64,000 nucleotides of DNA from the NCBI RefSeq assembly GCF_017254835.1, contig NZ_JAFKCW010000001.1, positions 1,539,063 to 1,603,062 of the forward strand, read 5' to 3'. Below are positions 43,288-52,590 of this stretch, piece by piece (within the stretch, counting starts at the first letter, position 1; each line of letters begins with the position of its first letter). The position numbers were made by a program, and so were the translations under genes. The DNA is from Algoriphagus aestuariicola. Its GTDB lineage: Bacteria; Bacteroidota; Bacteroidia; Cytophagales; Cyclobacteriaceae. Below the pieces are notes generated by a model, which ran no database searches, was not told where the DNA came from, and worked only from the letters and a program-made list of their open reading frames with translations.

Positions 43288-44298
43288 ATGAAGAAGATTT
43301 TGATTACCGGCGGGGCTGGTTACATCGGTTCGCATTCTGCCGTTGAAATGTTGAAAGCCGGAATGGAACCGGTTATTTTGGATGATCTATCAAATTCGGA
43401 CATAAAGGTCTTGGACCGTCTCGAAGAGATCACTGGAAAGAGGCTCGCTTTCTACAAAGGAGACTGCAACGACAAGTCCATGCTTGATTCGATTGCTAAG
43501 GAACATAAGCTGGAAGGTGTGATCCACTTTGCCGCATTCAAAGCTGTGGGAGAGAGCACGGCCCAACCCTTGAAGTACTACCGTAACAATGTCGGTTCTT
43601 TGGTTGTGCTACTGGAATTTATGAAAGAGCAGGGGATTAAAGACCTGGTCTTTTCATCTTCCTGCACGGTTTACGGGCAGCCTGAGGTGCTTCCCGTGAC
43701 CGAGTCTACGCCAAGGCAGGAAGCGGAAAGCCCCTATGGAAACACCAAAAAGATTTGTGAGGACATCCTGGTTGATTTTGTAAAGAGCAAGCCAGGCCTG
43801 CGAGTCGTCGCACTACGGTATTTCAATCCTGTCGGTGCGCACACAAGCGCAAAAATAGGCGAACTTCCTCTGGGGGTTCCGGCGAATCTCGTTCCCTTCA
43901 TCACCCAAACGGCTGCGGGGATTCGTGAGAAATTGACGGTCTTTGGAAATGATTATGATACTCCAGATGGCAGCTGTGTAAGAGACTATATCCATGTTGT
44001 AGATTTGGCCGACGCACACGTAAAGACGCTTAGCTTTCTTCAAAGCCAAGAGGATAATTTTTATGATGTTTTCAATGTGGGAACCGGAAATGGAAACACG
44101 GTTTTGGAGGTGATCCATGCCTTTGAAAAGGTTAGCGGACTAAAACTCAACTACGTGATCGGACCTCGCAGGCCTGGAGATGTGGTGAAGACCTGGGCGG
44201 ATACGACCAAGATCAACAAAGTATTAGGTTGGAAGCCCAACTACTCCCTTGAGGATTCCATGCGGGACAGCTGGAATTGGCAGAAGGGCCTTGCCTAA
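43288..44298 (+). CDS. galE: UDP-glucose 4-epimerase
   Basis: GalE interconverts UDP-glucose and UDP-galactose. The 336-residue short-chain-dehydrogenase-type protein has the NAD motif GGAGYIGSH (residues 8-16), the serine region SSSCTVYG and the catalytic YxxxK in SPYGNTKK. The substrate motif RYFNPVGAH and C-terminal WKPNYSLEDSMRDSWNW are typical. A TAGTTTTG box at 43256-43263 may be the -7 element, but no TTTG sits at proper spacing. A strong terminator follows at 44307-44332. It may supply sugars for surface polysaccharides. Confidence 0.95.
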   Translation: MKKILITGGAGYIGSHSAVEMLKAGMEPVILDDLSNSDIKVLDRLEEITGKRLAFYKGDCNDKSMLDSIAKEHKLEGVIHFAAFKAVGESTAQPLKYYRNNVGSLVVLLEFMKEQGIKDLVFSSSCTVYGQPEVLPVTESTPRQEAESPYGNTKKICEDILVDFVKSKPGLRVVALRYFNPVGAHTSAKIGELPLGVPANLVPFITQTAAGIREKLTVFGNDYDTPDGSCVRDYIHVVDLADAHVKTLSFLQSQEDNFYDVFNVGTGNGNTVLEVIHAFEKVSGLKLNYVIGPRRPGDVVKTWADTTKINKVLGWKPNYSLEDSMRDSWNWQKGLA

Positions 44299-44306
44299 AA
44301 CCTCAG

Positions 44307-44332
44307 AACCGGGATAAAATCCCGGTTTTTTA
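44307..44332 (+). terminator. Intrinsic terminator of galE
   Basis: The 9-bp stem AACCGGGAT / ATCCCGGTT (44307-44315 and 44319-44327) with the loop AAA is followed by TTTTATT. It begins 9 bases after the galE stop codon. Confidence 0.92.
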
Positions 44333-44419
44333 TTCTAACACACTTAAATGTGACCGAGGAAGTTTAGACACTTCCCAAGTGGGTAATTCATTGCCATTCC
44401 CACTAATGGACTTCCTTTT

Positions 44420-46759
44420 TTACTCTGCTTTTAAAACTTTTACAGGTTCAATTTGTCCTGCCCGAATAGTTTGGGATAGGACAATCATAAGCCCGAGCAC
44501 AGCCACCAAAGCAAAGCCTATACTTATATTTAAAAAACTCAAGTTAACCAGATTGCTGCCCAGATCCTGTCTAATCAAATCACCGACAAAAAAGCCAGCC
44601 GGAACACCAATAAGGCCTGCAATTAGCATAAGAATGCCAAAATTTCTGGTGGCTGTCCACACCAATTTTGCGTTGCTTGACCCCATTAATTTTCTTATGC
44701 CCAGTTCTTTAGTGCGTATTTCTACGGAGTAGCTTGCTACACCTAAAATTCCCAAACCGGCGATTATATAAACAATGAGGGCAAGGCCTCCAAAAATGCC
44801 GATTCTATCACCACTGCTCGATCCTGAATAATGGTGTTCTTTTAAATTGTGAAGATTTGCTGTTTTTTCAGGAAAATTTTTATTCCATAAGGTTTGAATG
44901 GCTTCGGCCGCAACCAATTCTGTATCCGGCTTTGTTTTTATGATAAGGGTGGATATTTCATTTGGCAAATACCGATACATTAAAGGGCGTTGTTCATCAA
45001 TAATTTCATTGGGCATGATACCAATAACTTGTACGTAGGCAGAATCCAGCATTAGATTTTGCCCCACTAAAGTCTCTGATTCAGATTTCAATAATTTTGC
45101 AGCTTCTTCATTCACCAACACATATTGCTCTGAACTTAGAGGCATATCATCAGGAAAATTCTCTCCTGATATTAACCTGATACCTTCAGTTTCAATTGTT
45201 TTTGGGTCGATACTTACATAATTTATTTCCAGAATTTTATCATTTAATGATACAGAAGATTTGCCCAGTTTCATGGGTTTATGATACCAGTTTGTTGCCA
45301 GAGTAGTTTCTACTTGGCTTAACCGGTTAATATCGTTTAGCAGGTTATTATATTTTTCGCCTTTCAAATCAAGTGTCAGGACATTAGCTGGCACAGTTGA
45401 TTCTATGATGGCACTGCTTTTTAATTCATAATCGGCCAGCATGACCACCTGTATCATAAGCATGATGGTTACTGAAAATTGTAGGACAATCAAACCTTTG
45501 TAAACAGCTACACCCCGGAACAGCTTTATATTCTTCATTTTACGCAAAATCTGGGTTGGCCGAAACGCTGACAAAAGCCAAGATGGAAATGCCCCAGCGA
45601 CGAGACCTGTGATAATTGCGTAGGTTAGCAAGCCTAGAATTAAGGTGACATCCAGAGAAAAAGCCACCTTGAAATCCGGATCTGGTATGTAGTTCATTAA
45701 AATCATAACACACGGCACTGTAAACAACAAAGCCAACAGGGAAACAAGGGTCGATTCAATTAAAAATTGACCAATGATTTGTCTTCTTGTGACTCCTATC
45801 GTTTTGCGAACACCTACTTCTTTCGCACGGGAGAAGGCACGCGCCAATGCCAAACTGATATAGTTGAAAGCAGATAAAAGGGTTATGGATAGAATCATTA
45901 AAAGCTGCAATTTTATACCCTCCCAGCTTCCTCCCGCATTGGCGTCATTTTTAATGTCTTTGTATTGAGGGGTAATATCTTCTATGGGTTGTGCCAAAAA
46001 TTGAAGATTGCTCTTTTCCAATCTCCGATTATAATTTTGAAGCGTTGTATTGAGCTGCTTTACATCATTTTCTGAATTTAATCGGGCGTAAATCGTTGAA
46101 CTCTTAAAGTCTCCCCAACTTTGGGAAATGTTACTGATTGCACCTTCTTTCTCCAGCATTTCAGCAGAATTAATGGATAGCATTGCCTCAAGGGGCAAAT
46201 GTGTTTCTAAAGGTGGGTCCTGGATAATTCCCTCAACTGTATAAGAACCTAAATTTTCAATTTGAACAGTTTGCCCTAAAGCATTGGTGTTTCCAAATAT
46301 CTTCTTTGCTGCTTTTTCAGTTAAAAATAGGCTGGTATTATTGGTAAGGCTTTGTGCATTACCTGACAACAAATTGAAGCCAAAAACATCGAAAAAAGAA
46401 GGCTCTGAAAATACAATGTCAAGAGGTACATCACCTTTATCTGTTTGCAAGTTATGTTTTCCTGCCAGTCGTACTTTTACTGTTTTTTCAACAAAAGAGA
46501 TGTTTTCCAACAGAGGCGCCAATGGCAATGGAGCTGTTGCCCACTTGGTTTGTTCCCCCTCATTTGTTTCCTGCGTGAGTATCCGAACTAGGTGATTTAA
46601 TTCGGGATGAAAATGGTCTGTATCGAGCGTGGCTTTGATGAATGTGAAAAGAATAACACCAACCGCCATACTCAGGGACAAACTCAGGATATTGATCAAT
46701 GAAAAAAGTTTGTTTTTCCAGAGTATGCGTTTAGCGATTTTTAAATTGTTCTTTAGCAT
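44420..46759 (-). CDS. FtsX/MacB-type ABC transporter permease
   Basis: A 779-residue inner membrane protein of the large double permease type common in Bacteroidetes. An N-terminal helix (LFSLINILSLSLSMAVGVILF) and a MacB-type periplasmic domain are followed by three helices with FTVPCVMILMN; the whole unit is then repeated (second periplasmic part about 430-650, last helices ending VLKAE). The KEVGVRKTIG and KELGIRKLMGSS segments are the cytoplasmic contacts to the ATPase. No ATPase gene is close, so it must rely on one encoded elsewhere. The substrate could be an antimicrobial, a peptide or a lipoprotein. Confidence 0.88.
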   Translation of the reverse strand: MLKNNLKIAKRILWKNKLFSLINILSLSLSMAVGVILFTFIKATLDTDHFHPELNHLVRILTQETNEGEQTKWATAPLPLAPLLENISFVEKTVKVRLAGKHNLQTDKGDVPLDIVFSEPSFFDVFGFNLLSGNAQSLTNNTSLFLTEKAAKKIFGNTNALGQTVQIENLGSYTVEGIIQDPPLETHLPLEAMLSINSAEMLEKEGAISNISQSWGDFKSSTIYARLNSENDVKQLNTTLQNYNRRLEKSNLQFLAQPIEDITPQYKDIKNDANAGGSWEGIKLQLLMILSITLLSAFNYISLALARAFSRAKEVGVRKTIGVTRRQIIGQFLIESTLVSLLALLFTVPCVMILMNYIPDPDFKVAFSLDVTLILGLLTYAIITGLVAGAFPSWLLSAFRPTQILRKMKNIKLFRGVAVYKGLIVLQFSVTIMLMIQVVMLADYELKSSAIIESTVPANVLTLDLKGEKYNNLLNDINRLSQVETTLATNWYHKPMKLGKSSVSLNDKILEINYVSIDPKTIETEGIRLISGENFPDDMPLSSEQYVLVNEEAAKLLKSESETLVGQNLMLDSAYVQVIGIMPNEIIDEQRPLMYRYLPNEISTLIIKTKPDTELVAAEAIQTLWNKNFPEKTANLHNLKEHHYSGSSSGDRIGIFGGLALIVYIIAGLGILGVASYSVEIRTKELGIRKLMGSSNAKLVWTATRNFGILMLIAGLIGVPAGFFVGDLIRQDLGSNLVNLSFLNISIGFALVAVLGLMIVLSQTIRAGQIEPVKVLKAE

Positions 46760-47057
46760 GAATCAAAGGGTGAATTTTTTATGAAAAACTGGCCAAAAAC
46801 TGAAGTGGGGGATGCCTCTCAATTCCTTTGGCAAAGTTGGTGCCTGAAAACAACCCGTTAATTATCAATATTTTATAAATTTTTTTATTAAAACGTGTTC
46901 GATTTTAGACACCCTGATGTATCGATTTGATTCTGTCAAGTAAAAATGTTTTCACCCAAAAAAGAGATTACATCTGTTCAGTCTGACTACCTCTGATGCT
47001 GAACCGATCAGATGGTCCGCAATGAATTTCTTGAGTTGAGGCATCACATCTTCGCCT

Positions 47058-47176
47058 GGGGACTTAACCAATAGTAAATTGGTATTAATAAAAAGGCGTA
47101 GTTAAAAACTACGCCTTGGTAAACGTTCAAACTGCACCCAGTCCTAACTATCATTTGTCTACACCAAGTAGGGGAA
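47058..47176 (-). repeat. Dispersed dual-hairpin repeat, copy 4
   Basis: It contains GGGGACTTAACCAAT with a CCAAT/ATTGG hairpin (47068-47082), the perfect 11-bp hairpin AAGGCGTAGTT-AAA-AACTACGCCTT (47093-47117), a tail variant CAAACTGCACCCAG and the motif ATCATTTGTCTAC (47150-47162). Read on the minus strand, the 11-bp stem is followed by TTTTTATTAATA, so it would make a good terminator for the protease gene that stops at 47197. The rest of 46760-47057 shows no gene. Confidence 0.85.
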
Positions 47177-47196
47177 TTGGGATTGACAGATACAAT

Positions 47197-50100
47197 TTAA
47201 TTCTTCTTCATTCCTTTTGCCGTCCTGTCTTCATAAGCAGGAGCAGGAGTCATGGTAGATGGATGGGAAGGAATGAGTTTCAATACTTCTTGCACCACTC
47301 TTTCCATCTGAGGATCCCGCCCCTGCATCATCAGGTTGGGATCATCCCATACGACGATGTCAGGGCTTACACCTTCTCCTTCCCAAAACCAGTGTCCGGC
47401 ATTGTCATAGAGTCTAGCGTCCGGTACAGTGATTCCTCCACCGTCTATCAACTGATGTCCCGTAGCCGGTCCAACCAAAATCCCAAGTGTATTTTCACCG
47501 ACTATCGGTCCTGCCTTCAACACTTTGAAAGCCCAAGGAAGTCCATCACCGCCGGATCCTGCCCAACCATTGATCAGCATACCCATCGGGCCGGTATTGG
47601 CTTTGATCGGGTTGGTATGGTCACGGCCATGTCTCCAATGAAGGTTATAGGTTACAGGTCTTTGAAGCAATTCCAAAAATCTGTCTGCCAATTGCCCTCC
47701 GCCATTGAATCTTTCGTCGATGATAAATCCTTTTTTGTCCAGTTGGCCATAATACATGCTGACCAGTTCACGCTGACCGTCACCTCCTGTATTGGACATG
47801 TAGACATAGCCAAGCTGTCCGTCGGAAAGTTTTTCGACTAACTTCCTGTTGTTTTCAAGCCACTCCAGATACCGGAGATTTCCCTCCTCAGCAGGAGTCA
47901 GACAGGTGATGACCACGTCTTTGCTGGATTCCGAATTGCCGCTTTTCTGCCCGACCGTCAAGGAAACTGTCTTTCCGCTCAAACCTTCAAATGCCGCATA
48001 CGGATCTTTGTTTGGATCGAGTTTGATGCCATTGACAGCTAGGATATAATCCCCTTCCTTCACCTCGACACCAGACCTGTCAAAAGGCGACCTTACTTCG
48101 GTATTCCAGGCAGCGGGTTTTACAATCCTCTTGATCTTATATCGGTCTCCGTCTTTTGCCCACTCGATTCCAAGAAATCCTGTCATCAATGGGGTCACTG
48201 ATTCTACATCACCGCCATTGGTGTACGTGTGTCCTGCGGCAAGTTCTGCCTGCATGTTGGATTGGATGTTGGTGATGTCCCAGCGGGTTCGGGCATCTTT
48301 GATCAAGGCTCCATAACGCTTCCTCATATCTTCCCAATCCACTCCCTGCATATTGGGATCGTAGAAGAAATCCCTGTATCGTCTCCAAGTATCATTGAAA
48401 ATCTGATTCCATTCTTCCCTAGCCACCCAATTCATCACAAGTCCGTTGGTAGGGATCGGCTTTTCCATTTTTTGACCGGCATTTGCAGCGATGATCCCAA
48501 ATTGTCCATTGCTGGAAATCAAAATGGATTTGCCGTCAGCAGATACTTCATAATTGTTCACCTTATCCAAAATGGTTTTTTCCTCCCTCTCCTTGATATC
48601 ATAAAACATCAAAGTTGAGCCATTGTCTCCCGAGCCGGTTCGAGGATATCTCATAAAAACCAGTTTGTCGTCGATGGCTGTCATCTTCCCAAAGTTGCCT
48701 GGCTTGACAGGAAGGATGACCACTCGAGACTCCAATCCATCAAAATCAATGGATACCTGAACGCCATTGGATTTCTTCTCTTCCGGTTTCTTTTCGTCGG
48801 GCTTCTTTTCCTCAACTACCGTAATGGAGTCATTTTTTGGTGCCAAAAGGGAAGCCACAGATTTGCTCAAGCTGATTGCCCCGATTTGGGTCGCATTGGG
48901 ATACACCCATGTACCGTCACCCAAAGCTGAGTAAACAGGTTCCATATTCCGGTTGGTCTGGAAAAAGAGGTATTTCCCATCTTTACTAAACACCGGTGAA
49001 TCATCCGAATAATAACCTGAAGTCGCCTGAGTCAATTTGTTTCCTTCTACATCATAGATGAAAATGGCCGTATTCGCATTTTCGAGTCCTATCGGAAATG
49101 TAACAAACTTAGAATCCGGAGACCAAGAGATCGGGAATCCCGGCGCTCCCCCGTGTCCAATTACCCAATGGGTATTTCCTGCTTTTTTGATCTGTCCCGA
49201 GACGGCATCTACCACTGAGATATCATGCTTTTCATCAATGAAAGCTAATTTTTTGCTGTCAGGAGACCAATGCAGGGTATATCCAAACCCACCTTTTCGG
49301 TCGGTAAGTTTTTTGGCTTCTTGATTGCCTTGGGTATTTTGAAGGTATATTTCATATTCACCTGAACGGTCGCTCCAATAGGCGATAGATTTGCCGTCAG
49401 GAGACCAAGCCGGACTGTGGTCCAAAGCACCGCTTGATTGGGTCATATTGAGAGTGAAGCCTTCCTTCGAAGGGACATTGAACAGCTCGCCTCTTGCCTG
49501 AAAAACAACCCTTTTGGCATCAGGGGAAACGGTCATATTGGTGATGTTTTTGCTCACATCTTTTTGTTGGGCCATTTCTACCGAAAGGTCACTGACCACA
49601 TGGACATCTACTTTTTTGTAGTTTTTGGTAGCCAAGTCCATGAGGTAAAGGTCACCCCCCATTTCAAATACCAATTCCTTCTCACTTGCGGATAGATAGG
49701 AAATATCAAAATCCTTGAAAGTGGTCAGCTGTGTCAAAGCTTTGGTTTTGGTATCATAAGACCAAATATTCAGTCTCATATCGGGGTTTTCATCCGAAAG
49801 GAAATAGACCGTATTGCCCGACCAGGCAGGTTTGCCGTCAATAGCTATCCTGTTGGTGACATTTTCGACCTTTTTAGAAGCCATATCATAGATCAGGATA
49901 TCAGAGTTGTTGCCGCTGCGGATTCTTTTGAAAGGATAATTTTCAGTGATTTTGGTGATGTAGGCCAATTGCTGTCCATCAGGTGAAAAACTTGCCAATT
50001 CGCCGTAAGGCACAGGCAACTTCTCAGGAAATCCACCTTCTTTGTTGACTAGAAAAAACTGGTTCAACAACCTTCTTCCGCCCAATTCTCCAGTCGACCC

Positions 50101-50466
50101 GATGAGCAATTGCTTCCCGTCTGGATGCCAGTCGATCATGCGGTCCGGGAAGGACTTGTACGTCACCCGGGTAGGTACGCCACCGGTAACCGGCATCATA
50201 AATACATCAAGATTGCCATTATAGCTCGCTGAAAATGCGATGGATTTTCCATCAGGGGAAAATCTCGGCCATGATTCTTCACCGGGCGAACTTGTCAATT
50301 GGATGGCCATGCCTCCCTCTTTGGGAACTGTCCAGATATCTCCTCCAAACACAAAGGCAATATGCGTATCGGAGACGTCCATGTAGCGCATCAATTTCGC
50401 ATTAATCTGGGCGAAGGATGGCAAAACTGTACACATGAAAAAGAGTAAGGTGAAAAGGTTTTTCAT
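47197..50466 (-). CDS. Tricorn-type S41 protease
   Basis: A 1089-residue exported protease. A signal peptide (KNLFTLLFFMCTVLPSFAQ) is followed by two beta-propeller regions with repeated PDGKSIAFSAS/SPDSKKLAF motifs (about 30-300 and 310-560), a PDZ domain (about 775-860) and an S41/tricorn core. The active-site residues are His near 747 in AAGHTYTNGGD, Ser near 969 in NGWAGSGGDG and Glu near 1034 in GEGVSPDIVV, close to the positions in archaeal tricorn. It should degrade oligopeptides in the periplasm or outside. The ATG at 50466 gives the signal peptide; a TTG further upstream is unlikely. Confidence 0.92.
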   Translation of the reverse strand: MKNLFTLLFFMCTVLPSFAQINAKLMRYMDVSDTHIAFVFGGDIWTVPKEGGMAIQLTSSPGEESWPRFSPDGKSIAFSASYNGNLDVFMMPVTGGVPTRVTYKSFPDRMIDWHPDGKQLLIGSTGELGGRRLLNQFFLVNKEGGFPEKLPVPYGELASFSPDGQQLAYITKITENYPFKRIRSGNNSDILIYDMASKKVENVTNRIAIDGKPAWSGNTVYFLSDENPDMRLNIWSYDTKTKALTQLTTFKDFDISYLSASEKELVFEMGGDLYLMDLATKNYKKVDVHVVSDLSVEMAQQKDVSKNITNMTVSPDAKRVVFQARGELFNVPSKEGFTLNMTQSSGALDHSPAWSPDGKSIAYWSDRSGEYEIYLQNTQGNQEAKKLTDRKGGFGYTLHWSPDSKKLAFIDEKHDISVVDAVSGQIKKAGNTHWVIGHGGAPGFPISWSPDSKFVTFPIGLENANTAIFIYDVEGNKLTQATSGYYSDDSPVFSKDGKYLFFQTNRNMEPVYSALGDGTWVYPNATQIGAISLSKSVASLLAPKNDSITVVEEKKPDEKKPEEKKSNGVQVSIDFDGLESRVVILPVKPGNFGKMTAIDDKLVFMRYPRTGSGDNGSTLMFYDIKEREEKTILDKVNNYEVSADGKSILISSNGQFGIIAANAGQKMEKPIPTNGLVMNWVAREEWNQIFNDTWRRYRDFFYDPNMQGVDWEDMRKRYGALIKDARTRWDITNIQSNMQAELAAGHTYTNGGDVESVTPLMTGFLGIEWAKDGDRYKIKRIVKPAAWNTEVRSPFDRSGVEVKEGDYILAVNGIKLDPNKDPYAAFEGLSGKTVSLTVGQKSGNSESSKDVVITCLTPAEEGNLRYLEWLENNRKLVEKLSDGQLGYVYMSNTGGDGQRELVSMYYGQLDKKGFIIDERFNGGGQLADRFLELLQRPVTYNLHWRHGRDHTNPIKANTGPMGMLINGWAGSGGDGLPWAFKVLKAGPIVGENTLGILVGPATGHQLIDGGGITVPDARLYDNAGHWFWEGEGVSPDIVVWDDPNLMMQGRDPQMERVVQEVLKLIPSHPSTMTPAPAYEDRTAKGMKKN

Positions 50467-50708
50467 AGTGGTTTGGGTTTTGTTAATTTTCAAAAGTTAA
50501 AAATTAAACCCGGCTTTTTTCCAAACCTTGTTTTGAAATAGGGTAATTCTGGGGTAGAAAAAATAAAGACCCCAAAGGGGCTCGGAACCCATAATTATCA
50601 CCTCAAAGCACATAATTATCAGTTCTTAACTGAAATGCCCAGGCTAAAAGGTGAAGATGATCGGCTTGGAGATTTGAGGAATTGGTGATTGGCTGGCAGG
50701 TAGAAGAT
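50467..50708. other. Intergenic region upstream of the protease
   Basis: This stretch holds the probable promoter of the minus-strand tricorn gene. It contains two direct copies of CATAATTATCA (about 50592 and 50613) and a CCCC-AAA-GGGG inverted repeat near 50570-50580 without a T-run. No gene is seen. Confidence 0.4.
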
Positions 50709-50881
50709 TCGCCAAATTGAAAATTGGTTAGGATAGGAGGTTGTTTTACAAACTCATCTAGTCCCGATTATCATTTGTCTACGGCCAATTGGAGATTTAG
50801 CCAATTGCAAATTGGTATGAATAAAAAGGCGTAGTTTCAAACTACGCCTAGGGCAACGTCTAAACTACGCTCAGTCGGGGG
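50709..50881 (-). repeat. Dispersed dual-hairpin repeat, copies 5a and 5b
   Basis: Two copies follow each other. The worn copy 5a (about 50709-50790) has CCAAATTGAAAATTGG, a decayed hairpin and ATCATTTGTCTAC. Copy 5b has CCAATT-GCA-AATTGG (50801-50815), AGGCGTAGTT-TCA-AACTACGCCT (50827-50849, perfect) and the tail AAACTACGCTCAG (50862-50874). Copy 5b supplies the stop codon and the last 14 codons of the small secreted ORF at 50837-51055. Confidence 0.85.
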
Positions 50882-51055
50882 TGCCTCATCAAAAGCTTTT
50901 TGGATTTTTTCGAGACTTGCTGAATACTCATTACTTGCGTTTGAATTCATTTCGGTCTGAGTGTCACCTTGAAAATTTCTGGTTTGACATTTTATTGAAT
51001 TAAATCCTGTGATCATGAAAATAAATAACAGCAATGTTTTTCTATGGAGTTTCAT
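50837..51055 (-). CDS. Small secreted protein whose C-terminus is encoded by the repeat
   Basis: A 72-residue ORF with a good signal peptide (HRKTLLLFIFMITGFNSIKCQ) and a short polar rest (DTQTEMNSNASNEYSASLEKIQKAFDEAP). The last 14 codons and the stop lie inside repeat copy 5b, so the repeat either cut a longer gene or supplied a new end. I recognise no family. It may be a remnant; the presence of a clean signal peptide speaks for a real or recently real gene. Confidence 0.5.
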   Translation of the reverse strand: MKLHRKTLLLFIFMITGFNSIKCQTRNFQGDTQTEMNSNASNEYSASLEKIQKAFDEAPPTERSLDVALGVV

Positions 51056-51125
51056 GGTAAACTTTATGATATTTTTCTAATTTTTAAATAGAAGATTTCG
51101 ATATTAATTGCTAGGGTAGAATAGT

Positions 51126-51300
51126 AGGGTGTAGTTACAAACTATACCTATTCTGGATAATAATTTGTCTAAGTCCAGAAGGGGAGTTGGGCTGTTGTGG
51201 AGCCTAGAATGAGGACTTAACCAATTGCAAATTGGTATTGATATAAAGGCGTAGTTTCAAACTACGCCTAGGAAAACGTCCAAACTACACTCAGTGGGGG
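51126..51300 (-). repeat. Dispersed dual-hairpin repeat, copies 6a and 6b
   Basis: Copy 6a (about 51126-51190) has AGGGTGTAGTT-ACA-AACTATACCT and AATAATTTGTCTAAG. Copy 6b (about 51212-51300) has GAGGACTTAA, CCAATT-GCA-AATTGG (51221-51235), AGGCGTAGTT-TCA-AACTACGCCT (51247-51269) and the tail CAAACTACACTCAGTGGGGG. The left end of the IS256-type element begins two bases after copy 6b. Confidence 0.85.
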
Positions 51301-51301
51301 G

Positions 51302-52581
51302 TGTTCACTAAACTGTGTCAGTTTGGTTAAATCGATCTTCGAAGTAAGCAATTAGATCTTTCCGAATAGATGGCCAGGCGAATATGGTTCCGTTCCATTT
51401 TGTTTGTGCATTCATGGATGCCAGGTAAATCTGTTTCAAGATCGCATTTTCCGAACTGAATGCACCTTTGGTTTTGGTGACTTTTCTGACCATCCGATGG
51501 TAGCTTTCAATTGGGTTGGTCGTGTAGATAAGCCTTCTTAACTGGGGAGGATATTTGTAGAAGTTGGTCAGCCTGTCCCAGTTCCGATGCCATGATTTGA
51601 AAACCACCTTGTATTTACTCCCCCAGGTTCCTTCGGCTTCTTGCAGGTAATGAAGCGCCATCTTTTCATTATCGGCTTTGTAGATTTTCTTCAGATCCTT
51701 GACCATCGGTTTCATGTCTTTTTCACTGATGCATTTCATCGAATTGCGCATCTGGTGAACCAGACAGAGCTGAACGTCAGTCTGGGGGAAAACATCTTCA
51801 ATGGCCTCAGCAAACCCGTTCAGGTTATCTATACAGGCAATCAGGATATCCTCAATACCCCGCTGCTTGAGTTCGTGGAGTACCTGGCGCCAGAATTTGC
51901 TGGATTCATGATCCCCAAAATAGACTCCTACCACTTCTTTTTCTCCTTGGGTAGTTACTCCAAGGATGGAGTAAACCGCCTTGGTCTTTACCGCTCCGTC
52001 TTCCCTGACTTTGAAGTGCATCGCATCCAGCCAGATCACCGGATACAGGCTCTCCAAAGGACGATTCTGCCAGGCTAATATCTGTGGGAAAATCCTGTCG
52101 GTAATTGCTGTCAGAGTCCCTTCAGAAACTTCTATCCCATACATCTCTCCAACATGATCCTGAATGTCCCGATAACTCATCCCCCGGCTGAACAGGGCAA
52201 TAATCTGATGGTCAATGTCAGAACTGATCTTATGCTGTCGCTTCTCCACGATCTGTGGTTCGAAACTGGAATTGCGGTCCCGGGGAGCCAAAACTTCAAA
52301 GCCGCCCAACGAGCTTTGAAGTTTTTTGGCTCCATGCCCATTCCGCCTATTCTTGCCGGCTTTTCGGGTTCCAACCAGATGATCGTCCAACTCTCCTTCA
52401 AGAGCCGATTCGATGATCATTTTCAATAACGGGGTAAAAACTCCATCCTTACCCGCCAATGGCTTGCCTGAGCGAAGCGCATCTCCGGCTTGCTTGGCAA
52501 AAGCCTTGAAATCAAACTCTTCTTTGTCTTCTTTCATAGTCAAAATTTAATGGTTTAAATTTTGACACAGTTATTTGAACA
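51302..52581 (-). mobile_element. IS256-family insertion sequence
   Basis: The element is about 1280 bases with one transposase gene. Its ends form imperfect inverted repeats: left GTTCACTAAACTGTGTCA (51303-51320) and, reversed, right GTTCAAATAACTGTGTCA (52563-52580), matching at 15 of 18 positions and probably one base longer outward. No 8- or 9-bp target duplication is visible at the borders. It is placed between two copies of the dispersed repeat (6b and 7). Confidence 0.9.
51308..52537 (-). CDS. IS256-family transposase (Mutator/DDE type)
   Basis: A 409-residue DDE transposase. IS256 family marks are the N-terminal DNA-binding part (FKAFAKQAGDALRSGKPL, RNGHGAKKLQSSLGGFEVLAPRDRN), the catalytic Asp in PVIWLDAMHFKVRE, the second Asp in CIDNLNGFAEAIEDVFP with the CLVHQMRN motif, and the late NPIESYHRMVRK with the catalytic Glu. 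It appears full length and uninterrupted, so the copy may be active. The ATG at 52537 is preferred to a TTG two codons upstream. Its TAG stop lies inside the left inverted repeat. Confidence 0.96.
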   Translation of the reverse strand: MKEDKEEFDFKAFAKQAGDALRSGKPLAGKDGVFTPLLKMIIESALEGELDDHLVGTRKAGKNRRNGHGAKKLQSSLGGFEVLAPRDRNSSFEPQIVEKRQHKISSDIDHQIIALFSRGMSYRDIQDHVGEMYGIEVSEGTLTAITDRIFPQILAWQNRPLESLYPVIWLDAMHFKVREDGAVKTKAVYSILGVTTQGEKEVVGVYFGDHESSKFWRQVLHELKQRGIEDILIACIDNLNGFAEAIEDVFPQTDVQLCLVHQMRNSMKCISEKDMKPMVKDLKKIYKADNEKMALHYLQEAEGTWGSKYKVVFKSWHRNWDRLTNFYKYPPQLRRLIYTTNPIESYHRMVRKVTKTKGAFSSENAILKQIYLASMNAQTKWNGTIFAWPSIRKDLIAYFEDRFNQTDTV

Positions 52582-52590
52582 GTCTCGGAT

